Shown piece by piece: positions 36,870 through 46,574 of a DNA stretch of 64,000 nt. The DNA is taken from NCBI RefSeq assembly GCF_902804475.1, contig NZ_CADCSU010000068.1:1-64000 (forward strand), written 5' to 3'. The notes under the pieces were generated by a model. The model was not told the origin of the DNA. It was given only the letters and a program-made list of their open reading frames with translations, and made no database searches. The stretch is from Flavobacterium bizetiae. Its GTDB lineage: Bacteria > Bacteroidota > Bacteroidia > Flavobacteriales > Flavobacteriaceae. The position numbers and the translations under genes were made by a program. Position 1 is the stretch's first letter; each line of letters starts with the position of its first letter.

Positions 36870-37237
36870 AGATCAGGTACCAGCAGAAGGGAGTAAGAGA
36901 CGACAAAAACGATCTAATTCCCTTTAAGGCGAACAGTATTGAAGATTCACTGAGCGTATTTTTTGCCGCCACAGAAAAAGATTTGCGCATAGGGAGTATT
37001 CACCTTGGTTTATTTGCAGCCCTGTTGCGCTATTACAGCATTTGCGGGTTTGTAAATCCCATAAAAGCCTATAGCTATCAGATCATGCCACTGGCCAAAA
37101 TATCAGCGCGCACTACTTATCACAGACATATTCGGGAACTGAGTCAATATGGGTATATCAGATACGAAGCTTCTTTTAAGAAAAATAAACCCAGCTGTAT
37201 TTATCTGCTGGGAATAGCAGATCGACTAACTAATTGA
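36866..37237 (+). CDS. Small hypothetical protein with winged-helix-like part
   Basis: This 123-residue protein has a middle part (SIHLGLFAALLRYYSICGF, MPLAKISARTTYHRHIRELS) that reads like a helix-turn-helix, followed by a basic wing-like end (YIRYEASFKKNKPSCIYLL). It may bind DNA, perhaps controlling the element, but this is inferred from pattern only. It is the last gene of the accessory region and is followed by a hairpin terminator facing the PUL. Confidence 0.5.
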   Translation: MKIRYQQKGVRDDKNDLIPFKANSIEDSLSVFFAATEKDLRIGSIHLGLFAALLRYYSICGFVNPIKAYSYQIMPLAKISARTTYHRHIRELSQYGYIRYEASFKKNKPSCIYLLGIADRLTN

Positions 37238-37261
37238 AATAAAAAAAAACGTTAAACCAAA

Positions 37262-37300
37262 AAAAGCCTGCCCTTTTAAAAAAAAATGGAGCAGGCTTTT
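37262..37300. terminator. Bidirectional terminator between element and PUL
   Basis: AAAAGCCTGC pairs with GCAGGCTTTT around a loop of about 19 bases. A and T runs on each side fit termination of both converging operons. Confidence 0.7.
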
Positions 37301-37348
37301 AACTATAGATATTCTCTTTGCTGTTTTTTACTTTCAGTGCCAGGGGCA

Positions 37349-38473
37349 TTATTTCATTTTATAAATTTCAGAACCGGCAAGTAAAAAACACCCTAATCCG
37401 TAATCTTCAAAATCCGGAATTTTATCATAAGATAAAGGCTGACCGTCTTTAGGTTCTTTTCCTGTGGATTGTAAATAGCCTAAAAAACCATTCGTATGTA
37501 AACTCTCGGTTGTCATAGCATTCCATGCTTTTTGAATAACGGGCAGGTAAATTTCTTTTTTCAAAATTCCACTGTTGATTCCGTAAGCCATTCCATAAAC
37601 AAATAATGCCGTACCTGAAGTTTCTTTTTCTCCAAAATTAGTAGGGTCATGCAGACTTACATTCCAGAAACCATCCGCTCTCTGAATCGGAACCAAAGCA
37701 GCAGCCATCGCTTTTAGATCTTTTACATATTGTGCCCTGTGTGGTGCATTTTCAGGGATAATCGTCAGAACTTTTGCCAACGCGCCAATTACCCAGCCGT
37801 TTCCACGGCTCCAGTAACAATCTTCGCCATTCGGTTCTTTGTAGGGAGGATCAAAATCAGCATCACGCCACCACAAACCATCTTTAGGATTATAAAGCCC
37901 GTGATCGCCGTGTTTATCCCTTGAGTACATATACATCTGATACATCTTTTCGAAATAACGATTGTCTTTTTCTAAAACTCCCAGCTTGGCAAAAACCGGC
38001 ATTCCCATTTGTATGGCATCAATCCACGACCAGTCGTCTAGTTGAGGAGTGTTTAAAAGCATATTAATATTGGCTTTTGTGTTCTTTAGTTTTTTAGGAT
38101 CCGGCTCCAGATTATACAAATCGATATAGGTTTGGGCCGCACAATAATTATCGGCATTTCGGGTAGTATTTCCGCCATTAAATCCCCATTTATGAAATTC
38201 AGACCAGGCGTAGGCATAATCATAATAAGCTTCTTTAGGATAAATTTCATGCAAGGCCATCAATCCTTCATAATACACCCCGCGCGTCCAGATATTACTG
38301 GGACGTTCTTTATTGGTAATGATTGTTTTTCCTGTTTCCGGCCATTTTTGCATAAAATAATCATTGGCAAGCATCATTTGTTTGAGTACCAATTTTTTAT
38401 CAAAGGGCTGTTGAGCGTGGGCTGAATGAGTATATGAAAAGCATATAGCGAAAAATAAAAGTAATTTTTTCAT
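37349..38473 (-). CDS. GH105 unsaturated rhamnogalacturonyl hydrolase
   Basis: This 374-residue protein has a signal peptide (LFFAICFSYTHSAHAQQ) and an (alpha/alpha)6-barrel pattern. It carries IWTRGVYYEGLMALHEIYP, DDWSWIDAIQMGMPVFAKL (with the catalytic-type Asp), GLWWRDADF and DCYWSRGNGWVIGALAKVL, typical of GH105 enzymes such as YteR. It removes the unsaturated galacturonic acid left at the non-reducing end after rhamnogalacturonan lyase action, which fits the PL11 gene at the far end of the locus. It follows the GH106 gene by 24 bases on the same strand and probably shares its promoter near 41398. Confidence 0.9.
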   Translation of the reverse strand: MKKLLLFFAICFSYTHSAHAQQPFDKKLVLKQMMLANDYFMQKWPETGKTIITNKERPSNIWTRGVYYEGLMALHEIYPKEAYYDYAYAWSEFHKWGFNGGNTTRNADNYCAAQTYIDLYNLEPDPKKLKNTKANINMLLNTPQLDDWSWIDAIQMGMPVFAKLGVLEKDNRYFEKMYQMYMYSRDKHGDHGLYNPKDGLWWRDADFDPPYKEPNGEDCYWSRGNGWVIGALAKVLTIIPENAPHRAQYVKDLKAMAAALVPIQRADGFWNVSLHDPTNFGEKETSGTALFVYGMAYGINSGILKKEIYLPVIQKAWNAMTTESLHTNGFLGYLQSTGKEPKDGQPLSYDKIPDFEDYGLGCFLLAGSEIYKMK

Positions 38474-38497
38474 TTTTAATATTCGTTATTTTAATAA

Positions 38498-41311
38498 TTA
38501 GTTCTGTTCTTTGAGTGGGGTAATCGTAACCGGACCTAATAATCCCGATGGCATAGGTTCCCATTTTTTGGCATCGAATTTTTTATAATCTTTATCGACC
38601 ATATTGATTTCGTAAAAAATCTTCCATTCTTCGCCCTTTAGTTCTTTATCCCTGATCCTGTTGGCAGAGAGATTCGTAACCTGAATTTTGAGTTTGTTTT
38701 TCCCTGATTTAAGTTTTGTAACATTCAATTGATAAGGAACTGACCAGGCTGTACCAATAAATTCATCATTAAGCCAGACTTTGGCACTTTCGCGAACATC
38801 TCCTAAATTCAGACTCCATTGATCTGCTTTAGTATTTGGTTTGTCAAATTCTAAGCTGTAAGTTGCGCTTCCGGAAAATGCCCCGGCTTGGGGACTTAAT
38901 TTTGTCCAGGATTCAAGATGCGATACCGTTGCGCTTGCAGGCAACTCAGGACCGCCTTTGTCAAAAGTTATTTTCCAGTTTCCTTTCAAAGCAATGGCAT
39001 CAGCAGAAGGCTCATAATAATTCCATTTTTTTTGCGAAGCTGTATTTTCTGTTTTTAGAAAATAAGATTGTCCCGGTGCTATTTTAATTTTAACCAATGT
39101 TGTAGTGGCATTTTTAGTAACAACTGCATTGCCATAATCTCTGGTTAACGGATCGAAAATCACCACTTCTTTATTCCCAATCTGAAGCGGAATAAAAGTA
39201 TCTATCGTTTTTGGAGTATGGTTGACCAAATAATATATTTTTTCGCCATCGATAGCTCTTCGGGTATATTTTAAACCGGTATCAACAAGCGTTTCAGGAT
39301 ACAAGTGTGCATTTTCTAAAGCTTTAAAGACATCCGAAGCAGGCTGTATCAGGTCTTTGTTTGTGGCTAAAAAATTTTGAAGTTTTTCTTCCTGTTTTTT
39401 ATAATCATTAAATCCGGGAACCGATTCCGGTAATCCTTCAAAAATAATCGATCCTCCTGCTTTTTTAAGTTCAATTAGTTTTTGCAAAGTAGTAAGGGGC
39501 ATTTTTTTGCAAGACGGAATAATCAGCGATTTAAAGCTGCCGCCCGGTAGCATTATTTTCCCATTCACCACTTTTGCATCGGCTATAAAGTTGTCAGAGA
39601 TAAAGTCTACACCATATCCTTTTTTTATTAAACTTCTTGTGGTGTCATAAAAAGAGGTGTCGTATAACCATTCTGATAAAGAATGTATTTTGAACTGAAA
39701 GAACAAATTGCCCTTTTGATATTTGTCCCATGTATCAAAAATTGGCCAGTAAAGCAGGATTTCATTATCCGGTTTTCCTTGTTGCAATAAAGACTGGCAA
39801 TTGGAAATGTAAGAGAATAAAGCCGGAGCGTCTTCCCAAATAGCATTATTGGCATTAAAATTTACAGAAGCATAAAATTGCCATCCCGGCCATGCTGCTC
39901 TTTCTGGCGAATAAGTAGATCCGTGCAGGAAAACATGATTAACCCCGTTGAGCATTAAATCTTCGACCTCAGGTTTGCATTGCGATAATGCCGTTTTAAA
40001 ATGTTCTCTGAGCCACGTAAAAGTCTCTGATGAAACCAGATTTTTGCCCGATATATGAGCAGCCGATGAGGAGAATTTCAGCATTACCGGATCAGCATCG
40101 CCTTCGCGGATATCTTCTTTTTCACGTCTGAAACCCGGAATATCAAAAGGCATTGATCCAAAAGTTTCGCACTCGGGAATATCTGCCGAGGCATATAAAT
40201 CGATGAGATTGCCAGGAGAACCATGCGCCTGAAGTTTGGTTTTAAAGTTTTTAGAATGCGCCCAGGCAGTCCATGACAGATCGAATTTATTTAGCAATAA
40301 ATCGCCAATCGTTTGCCTGTAATCGCTTCTGATTCTGTTACTAATTTCATTATCAGTTTCATTCAGTAAAAGAGGCAGTTCTTTTTTAAGGTCATAACCA
40401 CGTAAGGCTTTAAATTCTTCGAAAAAATTCGGGGTAAAATCAGTTCCGTAAACTTCAAAACTATCATTGAAAATTGCCCTGATTTTTCCTTCTCGGCCTT
40501 TAAAAGCGGTATTAAAAGGAACCACATAAGCATTAAGAGCTTCCTTGGAATAATGATCTAAAGTATATCCTTTTCCGCCCGGTGCAGCCCTTTTTACTTC
40601 CTGTCCAGTTTTTCCGCTAAAAACGGCATAAATGGTATAATCTTTTTTACCCGCTTTCCAGTTCAGTTTATTGGGTTCTGATATATCGGGCAAAGCAACG
40701 TGATTGCCCTCAATTCCTTTGTCTTTGGCATTCACTTTATTCTTCTTTAACTGATCTGTTAAGTTGATATAAGTGCCATCGCTTGCGTAAGCTACAACAT
40801 ACAAAAGGTCAGCAGGTACTTTTTCTTTGCTGTTGCTAAGCGTAATATTTTTATTGAAAGTCTCATTCTTCTTTACAGGATATTTCTCTACAATTAGTTT
40901 TGAAGCGGCATGAGGCAAAGTGACATGAGAACCTCCGTAAGGCCAGCCTGTTCCTAATACCATATCGACCTGCATGTGCAGACTATCAGCAATATGAATA
41001 GTATAATCCAGCATTTCCATCCATTTTGGAGAGAGATAATCGATAAAATTGTTTTCTTCTCCTTTTACACCATATATAGGAGTGATCTCCACACCGCCAA
41101 TTCCGGCTTTGTAAAAGTCGGTAAGGCTCTTTTTCAGGTTGGGTTTATCGACAGCACTTCCCATCCACCACCAACGCGTCCAGGGCTGATTAATGTTGGT
41201 CGATTTTGGCCAGGGAGAACCGGAGGTTTCCTGTGCGAAAGTACTGAGAGCGCAGGAAAAGAATAATGTAATAAAGAGGTTTGATTTGGTTATTTTCATT
41301 ATTTTACTCAA
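38498..41311 (-). CDS. GH106 alpha-L-rhamnosidase-like enzyme
   Basis: This 937-residue protein has a signal peptide (LFITLFFSCALSTFAQ). It shows the GH106 start INQPWTRWWWMGSAVDKPNL, the TIM-barrel segments GIGGVEITPIYG and DMVLGTGWPYGGSHVTLP, and a C-terminal beta-sandwich near 800-935 (LNLGDVRESAKVWLNDEFIG). GH106 enzymes remove alpha-L-rhamnose from pectic oligosaccharides. A second Met at residue 5 could be the real start. It is divergent from the SusC gene and carries its own copy of the direct-repeat operator at 41416-41437, oriented toward it, with a -7-like box at 41391-41398. Confidence 0.88.
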   Translation of the reverse strand: MSKIMKITKSNLFITLFFSCALSTFAQETSGSPWPKSTNINQPWTRWWWMGSAVDKPNLKKSLTDFYKAGIGGVEITPIYGVKGEENNFIDYLSPKWMEMLDYTIHIADSLHMQVDMVLGTGWPYGGSHVTLPHAASKLIVEKYPVKKNETFNKNITLSNSKEKVPADLLYVVAYASDGTYINLTDQLKKNKVNAKDKGIEGNHVALPDISEPNKLNWKAGKKDYTIYAVFSGKTGQEVKRAAPGGKGYTLDHYSKEALNAYVVPFNTAFKGREGKIRAIFNDSFEVYGTDFTPNFFEEFKALRGYDLKKELPLLLNETDNEISNRIRSDYRQTIGDLLLNKFDLSWTAWAHSKNFKTKLQAHGSPGNLIDLYASADIPECETFGSMPFDIPGFRREKEDIREGDADPVMLKFSSSAAHISGKNLVSSETFTWLREHFKTALSQCKPEVEDLMLNGVNHVFLHGSTYSPERAAWPGWQFYASVNFNANNAIWEDAPALFSYISNCQSLLQQGKPDNEILLYWPIFDTWDKYQKGNLFFQFKIHSLSEWLYDTSFYDTTRSLIKKGYGVDFISDNFIADAKVVNGKIMLPGGSFKSLIIPSCKKMPLTTLQKLIELKKAGGSIIFEGLPESVPGFNDYKKQEEKLQNFLATNKDLIQPASDVFKALENAHLYPETLVDTGLKYTRRAIDGEKIYYLVNHTPKTIDTFIPLQIGNKEVVIFDPLTRDYGNAVVTKNATTTLVKIKIAPGQSYFLKTENTASQKKWNYYEPSADAIALKGNWKITFDKGGPELPASATVSHLESWTKLSPQAGAFSGSATYSLEFDKPNTKADQWSLNLGDVRESAKVWLNDEFIGTAWSVPYQLNVTKLKSGKNKLKIQVTNLSANRIRDKELKGEEWKIFYEINMVDKDYKKFDAKKWEPMPSGLLGPVTITPLKEQN

Positions 41312-41390
41312 AAGTTTTAGTGGTTACTAAATTAATCACTTCACATTATTAAAAAATTATGCCAGGACAATTTTATAGTAGTAATAAAAG

Positions 41391-41437
41391 TAAAAGTATT
41401 AGTATCGTATCAAAAGGCTATCCTGTAGCATCCTGTT
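41391..41437 (-). promoter_or_regulatory. PUL operator and promoter for the GH106/GH105 operon
   Basis: On the minus strand, AACAGGAT and TACAGGAT half-sites ten bases apart (41416-41437) precede TACTTTTA (41391-41398), a seven-of-eight match to TAnnTTTG. The second repeat begins exactly 28 bases from the -7-like box, the same as at three other PUL promoters. It lies about 80 bases upstream of the GH106 start. Confidence 0.65.
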
Positions 41438-41660
41438 TTTGGCAATTATATCCAAAAATGAAATACTTAATGAATGTACCTACTTATTTTATAATTCTTC
41501 TTTTTTTATAAAAATAAATATCAAATGATAAAAAATATTTTATTTAAATTTTTGATATGATATTTATTATTCTTTCAATTTATTTAGAGATTGTAAATCA
41601 GTCAGTTGTGGGATTTTTGTCTTAAAATAAATATAAAAAACCTATAAGACGCTGAAATCT

Positions 41661-41707
41661 AACAGGATACTACAGGATGCCACCAATACAAGTTCTGGAT
41701 AAATTTG
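41661..41707 (+). promoter_or_regulatory. PUL operator and promoter for susC/susD
   Basis: Two ACAGGAT repeats (starting at 41662 and 41672) are followed 28 bases later by a perfect TAAATTTG (41700-41707). No TTG stands at -33, as expected for an activator-dependent promoter. The SusC start is 35 bases downstream of the box. Confidence 0.7.
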
Positions 41708-41741
41708 AAAAAACTATTAAACTAACCAAAATTTAACTTTT

Positions 41742-44700
41742 ATGAAAAACAAGCTTAATCTTTTGCTGATTATGGCCTTCTTTGCTTTGTTGCACGGATC
41801 GGTTTATGGGCAAGAAAAAACGGTTACAGGAACAGTTACTGATCCGTCGAAACTCTCTATTCCGGGAGCCAATGTAATTGTGAAGGGAACCAATAGAGGA
41901 GCTAGTACTGACTTTGATGGAAAATTCAGCATAAAGGTATCTGAAGGAGAAACCCTGGTTTTTTCTTTCGTGGGATTTTTGAAAAAAGAAATAAAAATAG
42001 GAGCTTCAACTACTTACAATGTTTCTTTAGATGCAGAGAGTTCAAACTTAAATGAAGTAGTAGTGATAGGGTACGGAACCCAAAAGAAAAAATTAACTAC
42101 GGGCGCCATTTCAGGTATTAAAACAGAAAATTTTACAGAGCGACCAATTTCAAGAATCGATCAGGGATTAATAGGGCAGGTAGCCGGTGTTCGTGTCAAG
42201 CAAACCACGGGTTTACCAGGTCAGCCATTTAGTATCGAAATCAGGGGATCAGGATCAATTACGGCAGGAAACGAACCTTTGTACGTGGTGGACGGATTTC
42301 CTATTTATACAGAAGGATCTAACAGTAATGGTGGATTTTCAAGCGGAAGCCCTTTAGATAATATGAACCCCAATGATGTAGAATCGATTGAAGTATTAAA
42401 AGATGCAGCAGCAGCTTCTATTTACGGATCAAGAGCTTCAAATGGAGTTGTTTTAATTACCACTAAAAAAGGAAAAAAAGGGAAAACAAAATTTACGTTT
42501 AATATGTATGGCGGTGTAAATAAAGAAGCCAACAGAGTAGATATGTTATCTGCACAGGGATGGATCGACAGGGCAAAAACCATGATTGATTCGCAATGGG
42601 TAGGATCAGGAATTGCAGGAGCTTCGGCAAGTCAGAACAACGCAGAGAGAATTGCGGCTTACAATGCTAAAAATCCAACTGCACCTCTTAACACAGCAAA
42701 TACAAGATATTATACTTATTTGTATGATGAAAGATGGGACATTCCGGGACATCCGGGACTTGATTATATCGACTGGCAGGATAAAGTTTTCCGTACAGGA
42801 GAATTCAACAACTATCAATTATCGGCTTCGGGAGCTACAGATGTGGTGAATTATTACGTATCTGCCAATTATCAAAAAAATACAGGATACATCATTGGAA
42901 CGGATTATACTTTATTTTCGGCAAGAGCCAATGTTGATTTTAAATTATCAGAAAACTTTAAAACCGGAATAAACATTGCGCCATCCTACTCGATCAGAAA
43001 CGATCCGGGTGTAGAAGGAAAAGACAATACGTTATTTAAAGCCCTTACAGCAACACCGGTTTTTGAAAGCGCTTCTAATGCGGCAGGAGAAAAATACACA
43101 ACAAGATACGCCTGGGGAAGCAGTACAACCAATATGCTAAATGCATTGGCGAGAACAGGAAAAAACTCCATGTACAGAACTTTGATTTCTACTTATGCCA
43201 GTTATCAGTTTGTAAAAGGACTTACCTGGAAAACGACATTAAACTTTGATAACTCAGATAATACTACAGAAAGTTATACGCCAAATGATGTTCAGGCAAG
43301 TATTAGAGGGGCTTATAATACCTACAGAAGACAAAATTTAGTCAATGAAAATACCTTAAACTGGGACAAATCATTTGGCGATCATAATTTCAATATATTG
43401 TTAGGACAGTCTTTCAGCTCATACGAAATCATGAGGTCAAACTTATCTTCGGGAGCATTATACAATAGTTCAACAGTTGAAACATTGCCAACAGGATCTT
43501 TGGGATCTACAAATGCTGAAAAAAGTACGTTACTGTCTTATTTTGCAAGGTTGCAGTACAATTACAAAGAAAAATACATTTTGTCTGCCAGTGTGAGACG
43601 AGATGGTTCTTCAAAATTTGGATCAGACAGACAATGGGGCGTTTTCCCTTCACTATCACTAGCATGGAGGGTAAAACAAGAACAATTTTTACAAAAAGTA
43701 GACTGGCTTAGCGACTTAAAACTAAGAGCAAGCGGTGGACTTAACGGAAGTAACAATATTGGAAGTTATGCTTCGTACGCAACATTGGCCACTTACAATT
43801 ATTCTATTGGCGGAGCAGCAGCCATAGGGCAGGGAGCATCATCAATTGCAAACCCTTCATTGCATTGGGAAGAATCAAGAAGTATTGATTTTGGGTTAGA
43901 TTTTGGAATCTTAAAAAACAGACTTTCAGGAACATTTGAAGTATACAGAAAAAATAACAGCGAATTGTTATTAAGAGTGCCTATCGTTGGAGCAACCGGA
44001 TTTACAAGTTATCTTACCAATGTTGGTGAAGTACAAAATCAAGGTTGGGAATTTGAATTGAGTTCTCTAAATGTGAAGACGCCTAATTTTGAGTGGAGAA
44101 CATCGGCAAACTTAAGTCACAATGAAAATAAAGTTTTGGCTCTGGGTCCGGGTCAGTCGAAAATTGAAATTAGTAATGCGTATGACGGAGGAATTCCGTT
44201 TGTAAAATTAGAAGTAGGAAAACCAATGTATACCATATTTGGATTACAGCAAAACGGAGTCGTAACTCAGGCTGATATCGATGCAGGGGGAACTACAATT
44301 GGAGGGAACAAATTAGTATTGGGAGATCCTCGCTATATTGATCAGAACGGAGATAAAAAAATCAATTCAGATGACCGTGTGGATTTAGGAAATCCAACTC
44401 CAAAATATACCTGGGGAATCACCAATACCTTCAAGTATAAAGATATCGACGTAAACATCTTAGTTCAGGGACAAAACGGAGGAACAGTTTACGGATTAAC
44501 CGGAAGAGCTATTGACCGTACCGGAATGGGTTCTGTTGAGAATTCACTTAATGTAGATCCATCTGTGAGAGGAAACTGGAGAACTTCTTTTGGATATCAG
44601 GCCAATTCAGATTGGTTGTACAAGTCAGATTATGTGAGTGTTAGAAACATCACAATTGGTTATAACCTAAGACAAGCCATTAAAGGTTTAAGCAGAATCG

Positions 44701-44885
44701 ATAATATGAGACTTTATGTAACAGGAGAAAACTGGTTCTACTGGAACAAATATAAAGTAGGTTTTAACCCGGAAGCGGTAAATACTTCAGCGAGTTCAAA
44801 CAGCGATTTTTCTGTACCGGTAGATTATGGAGGAGCTCCTTTGGCAAAATCTTTAGTGATAGGACTTAACATTAATTTTAATTAA
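41742..44885 (+). CDS. SusC-like TonB-dependent oligosaccharide transporter
   Basis: This 1047-residue outer-membrane receptor has a signal peptide (to about 24), a CarboxypepD_reg-like domain (about 27-105) and the TonB-box-like NEVVVIGYGTQKKKL. Its plug carries the SusC hallmarks RPISRIDQGLIGQVAGV and VDGFPIYTEG, then a large barrel ending SLVIGLNINFN. It imports glycan fragments together with the SusD-like lipoprotein encoded six bases downstream. The neighbouring enzymes point to rhamnogalacturonan-I oligosaccharides as cargo. Expression is probably driven by the operator/promoter at 41661-41707. Confidence 0.97.
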   Translation: MKNKLNLLLIMAFFALLHGSVYGQEKTVTGTVTDPSKLSIPGANVIVKGTNRGASTDFDGKFSIKVSEGETLVFSFVGFLKKEIKIGASTTYNVSLDAESSNLNEVVVIGYGTQKKKLTTGAISGIKTENFTERPISRIDQGLIGQVAGVRVKQTTGLPGQPFSIEIRGSGSITAGNEPLYVVDGFPIYTEGSNSNGGFSSGSPLDNMNPNDVESIEVLKDAAAASIYGSRASNGVVLITTKKGKKGKTKFTFNMYGGVNKEANRVDMLSAQGWIDRAKTMIDSQWVGSGIAGASASQNNAERIAAYNAKNPTAPLNTANTRYYTYLYDERWDIPGHPGLDYIDWQDKVFRTGEFNNYQLSASGATDVVNYYVSANYQKNTGYIIGTDYTLFSARANVDFKLSENFKTGINIAPSYSIRNDPGVEGKDNTLFKALTATPVFESASNAAGEKYTTRYAWGSSTTNMLNALARTGKNSMYRTLISTYASYQFVKGLTWKTTLNFDNSDNTTESYTPNDVQASIRGAYNTYRRQNLVNENTLNWDKSFGDHNFNILLGQSFSSYEIMRSNLSSGALYNSSTVETLPTGSLGSTNAEKSTLLSYFARLQYNYKEKYILSASVRRDGSSKFGSDRQWGVFPSLSLAWRVKQEQFLQKVDWLSDLKLRASGGLNGSNNIGSYASYATLATYNYSIGGAAAIGQGASSIANPSLHWEESRSIDFGLDFGILKNRLSGTFEVYRKNNSELLLRVPIVGATGFTSYLTNVGEVQNQGWEFELSSLNVKTPNFEWRTSANLSHNENKVLALGPGQSKIEISNAYDGGIPFVKLEVGKPMYTIFGLQQNGVVTQADIDAGGTTIGGNKLVLGDPRYIDQNGDKKINSDDRVDLGNPTPKYTWGITNTFKYKDIDVNILVQGQNGGTVYGLTGRAIDRTGMGSVENSLNVDPSVRGNWRTSFGYQANSDWLYKSDYVSVRNITIGYNLRQAIKGLSRIDNMRLYVTGENWFYWNKYKVGFNPEAVNTSASSNSDFSVPVDYGGAPLAKSLVIGLNINFN

Positions 44886-44891
44886 AATAAA

Positions 44892-46418
44892 ATGAAAAAA
44901 TATATTTATTTACTAACAGTAGTATTGGCAATGACATCCTGCACGGATGAATTGAATCAGTTGCCTTTATCTCAGGGAACAATCGAGAATTTCTATGCTA
45001 CGTCGGGTGATTTTGTTCAGGCCAGAAATGCCACGTATTCTGTTGCTTTTCACGGAATGGGAACATACGGTTATGCCAACAGGGTTTTAAATTTAAGTGA
45101 AGTAAGATCAGATAATTTGCTGGCAACAACACAAGCTTCAAGAGATTGGGAAGGAATTAATAGTTTTTATACCTCGATAAGTTCTAACACTTACGTGAAA
45201 GAAGCCTATCTGAGTAATTATAATGCTATTAATAAAGCCAATCAGTTATTAGAGAAAATCGCCGAAAAAGGAGATCAGATCTTTACGAATCCTGCGGATA
45301 AAGCTTCAATGATTGCTGAAGCGCGTTTTCTTAGAGCATTCTGCTATTTTGATTTATTAAGATGGTTTGGTAGAGTTCCATTAATGGAAAAAACAATGAC
45401 CGCGACCGAAGCTGCAAAAATTCCAAGAACTCCGGTTGTAGATGTTTATAAATTAATTATTTCAGATCTTGAACAAGCGATTCCGGATCTTGCTCCTTCA
45501 TACGACGCGGCCAATTACGGAAGAGTTACCAAATACGGCGCAAAGGCATTATTAGGTCTTGTATACATGACGCGTTCAAGCCCAACCTATAATATTGATG
45601 GTGCTACACTTGGATTAAATGAATGGGATAAAGCTTATCAGCAATTAAATGATATTAAATTAAGTGGCTTATATGCTTTTGCAGCAGATTACGAGCCTAT
45701 TTTTAAAGTAGAAGGAATTACCAATAAAGAAAACGTATTGACCATTCCCTACACTCAAAGTTTACCACTTGCCGTTGGGGGTAATTTTATGGTAGAGTTA
45801 GGGTACGAACCTTATTTTGCCTCAGTAAATTTATCAGCACAGGGAGCTCTTGAAGCAAAACCAATTTCTACAGGATTTTTGAATTTATTTGCAGAAACAG
45901 ACAAAAGAAAAATTTACGGTATAGCAACCAGTTATACAGTAGCAACAGGAACTTATAAAGGAAGTTATACATTACCTGTTTTCAAAAAATACATTGATGC
46001 TACCAGATACGGAAACGGTCGTGAAGACTGGGGTGTAGATTTTATGGTAACGCGTTACACAGATGTATTAATGCTTATGGCCGAGTGTACACTTCACGGT
46101 GGTGGAGGTTCGCAGGCAGAAGTTGATGATATTGTAAATAAAGTTAGAACAAGAGCAGGAGTTCCGGCAAATGCTTCTAATATTACTTTGGATGATTTGT
46201 TTACGGAAAGAAGAAAAGAATTTTTCTCTGAAGGAACAAGATGGTTTGACCTGATCAGATCAGGAAAAGCAGTAACAACTATGAACGCCTGGAAAGCAGC
46301 AGAAGATACCGAGGGGAAAATTAGAACAATCGAAAACAATTCGTTGTTATATCCAATTCCGTTATCAGAAATCTTAGCCGTTCCTGGACTTTACGATCAA
46401 AATCCGGGTTACGATTAA
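44892..46418 (+). CDS. SusD-like surface glycan-binding lipoprotein
   Basis: This 508-residue protein has a lipoprotein signal (LTVVLAMTSCTDE, Cys 17) and SusD-family features. These are an N-terminal LNQLPLSQGT segment, helical TPR-like units (AEARFLRAFCYFDLLRWFGR), the RKEFFSEGTRWFDLIRSGKA block near the end and the closing LLYPIPLSEILA...NPGYD. It caps the SusC transporter and binds the incoming oligosaccharide. It is co-transcribed with susC and followed by a terminator. Confidence 0.97.
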   Translation: MKKYIYLLTVVLAMTSCTDELNQLPLSQGTIENFYATSGDFVQARNATYSVAFHGMGTYGYANRVLNLSEVRSDNLLATTQASRDWEGINSFYTSISSNTYVKEAYLSNYNAINKANQLLEKIAEKGDQIFTNPADKASMIAEARFLRAFCYFDLLRWFGRVPLMEKTMTATEAAKIPRTPVVDVYKLIISDLEQAIPDLAPSYDAANYGRVTKYGAKALLGLVYMTRSSPTYNIDGATLGLNEWDKAYQQLNDIKLSGLYAFAADYEPIFKVEGITNKENVLTIPYTQSLPLAVGGNFMVELGYEPYFASVNLSAQGALEAKPISTGFLNLFAETDKRKIYGIATSYTVATGTYKGSYTLPVFKKYIDATRYGNGREDWGVDFMVTRYTDVLMLMAECTLHGGGGSQAEVDDIVNKVRTRAGVPANASNITLDDLFTERRKEFFSEGTRWFDLIRSGKAVTTMNAWKAAEDTEGKIRTIENNSLLYPIPLSEILAVPGLYDQNPGYD

Positions 46419-46448
46419 TAATTGGAGTCTTTTTTATTTTTGTTTTTT

Positions 46449-46482
46449 GAAAAAAAGCTGTCTTTTCAGGCAGCTTTTTTTT
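46449..46482 (+). terminator. Terminator after susD-like gene
   Basis: AAAAAGCTGtC pairs with GgCAGCTTTTT around TTTTCA and is followed by a T run. It separates susC/susD from the enzyme genes, which have their own operator copy. Confidence 0.75.
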
Positions 46483-46501
46483 AGTTTTAAAATTGAAAAT
46501 A

Positions 46502-46548
46502 AACAGGAAAGCACAGGATACCTTTACCGTTTAACTGTTTTAAATTTA
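46502..46548 (+). promoter_or_regulatory. PUL operator and promoter for the esterase operon
   Basis: AACAGGAA and CACAGGAT repeats start ten bases apart (46502-46523). TAAATTTA (46541-46548), a seven-of-eight -7 match, begins 28 bases after the second repeat. The esterase start is about 27 bases downstream. Confidence 0.6.
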
Positions 46549-46574
46549 AAGTTTTAGTATTAAAAAATATTCAG

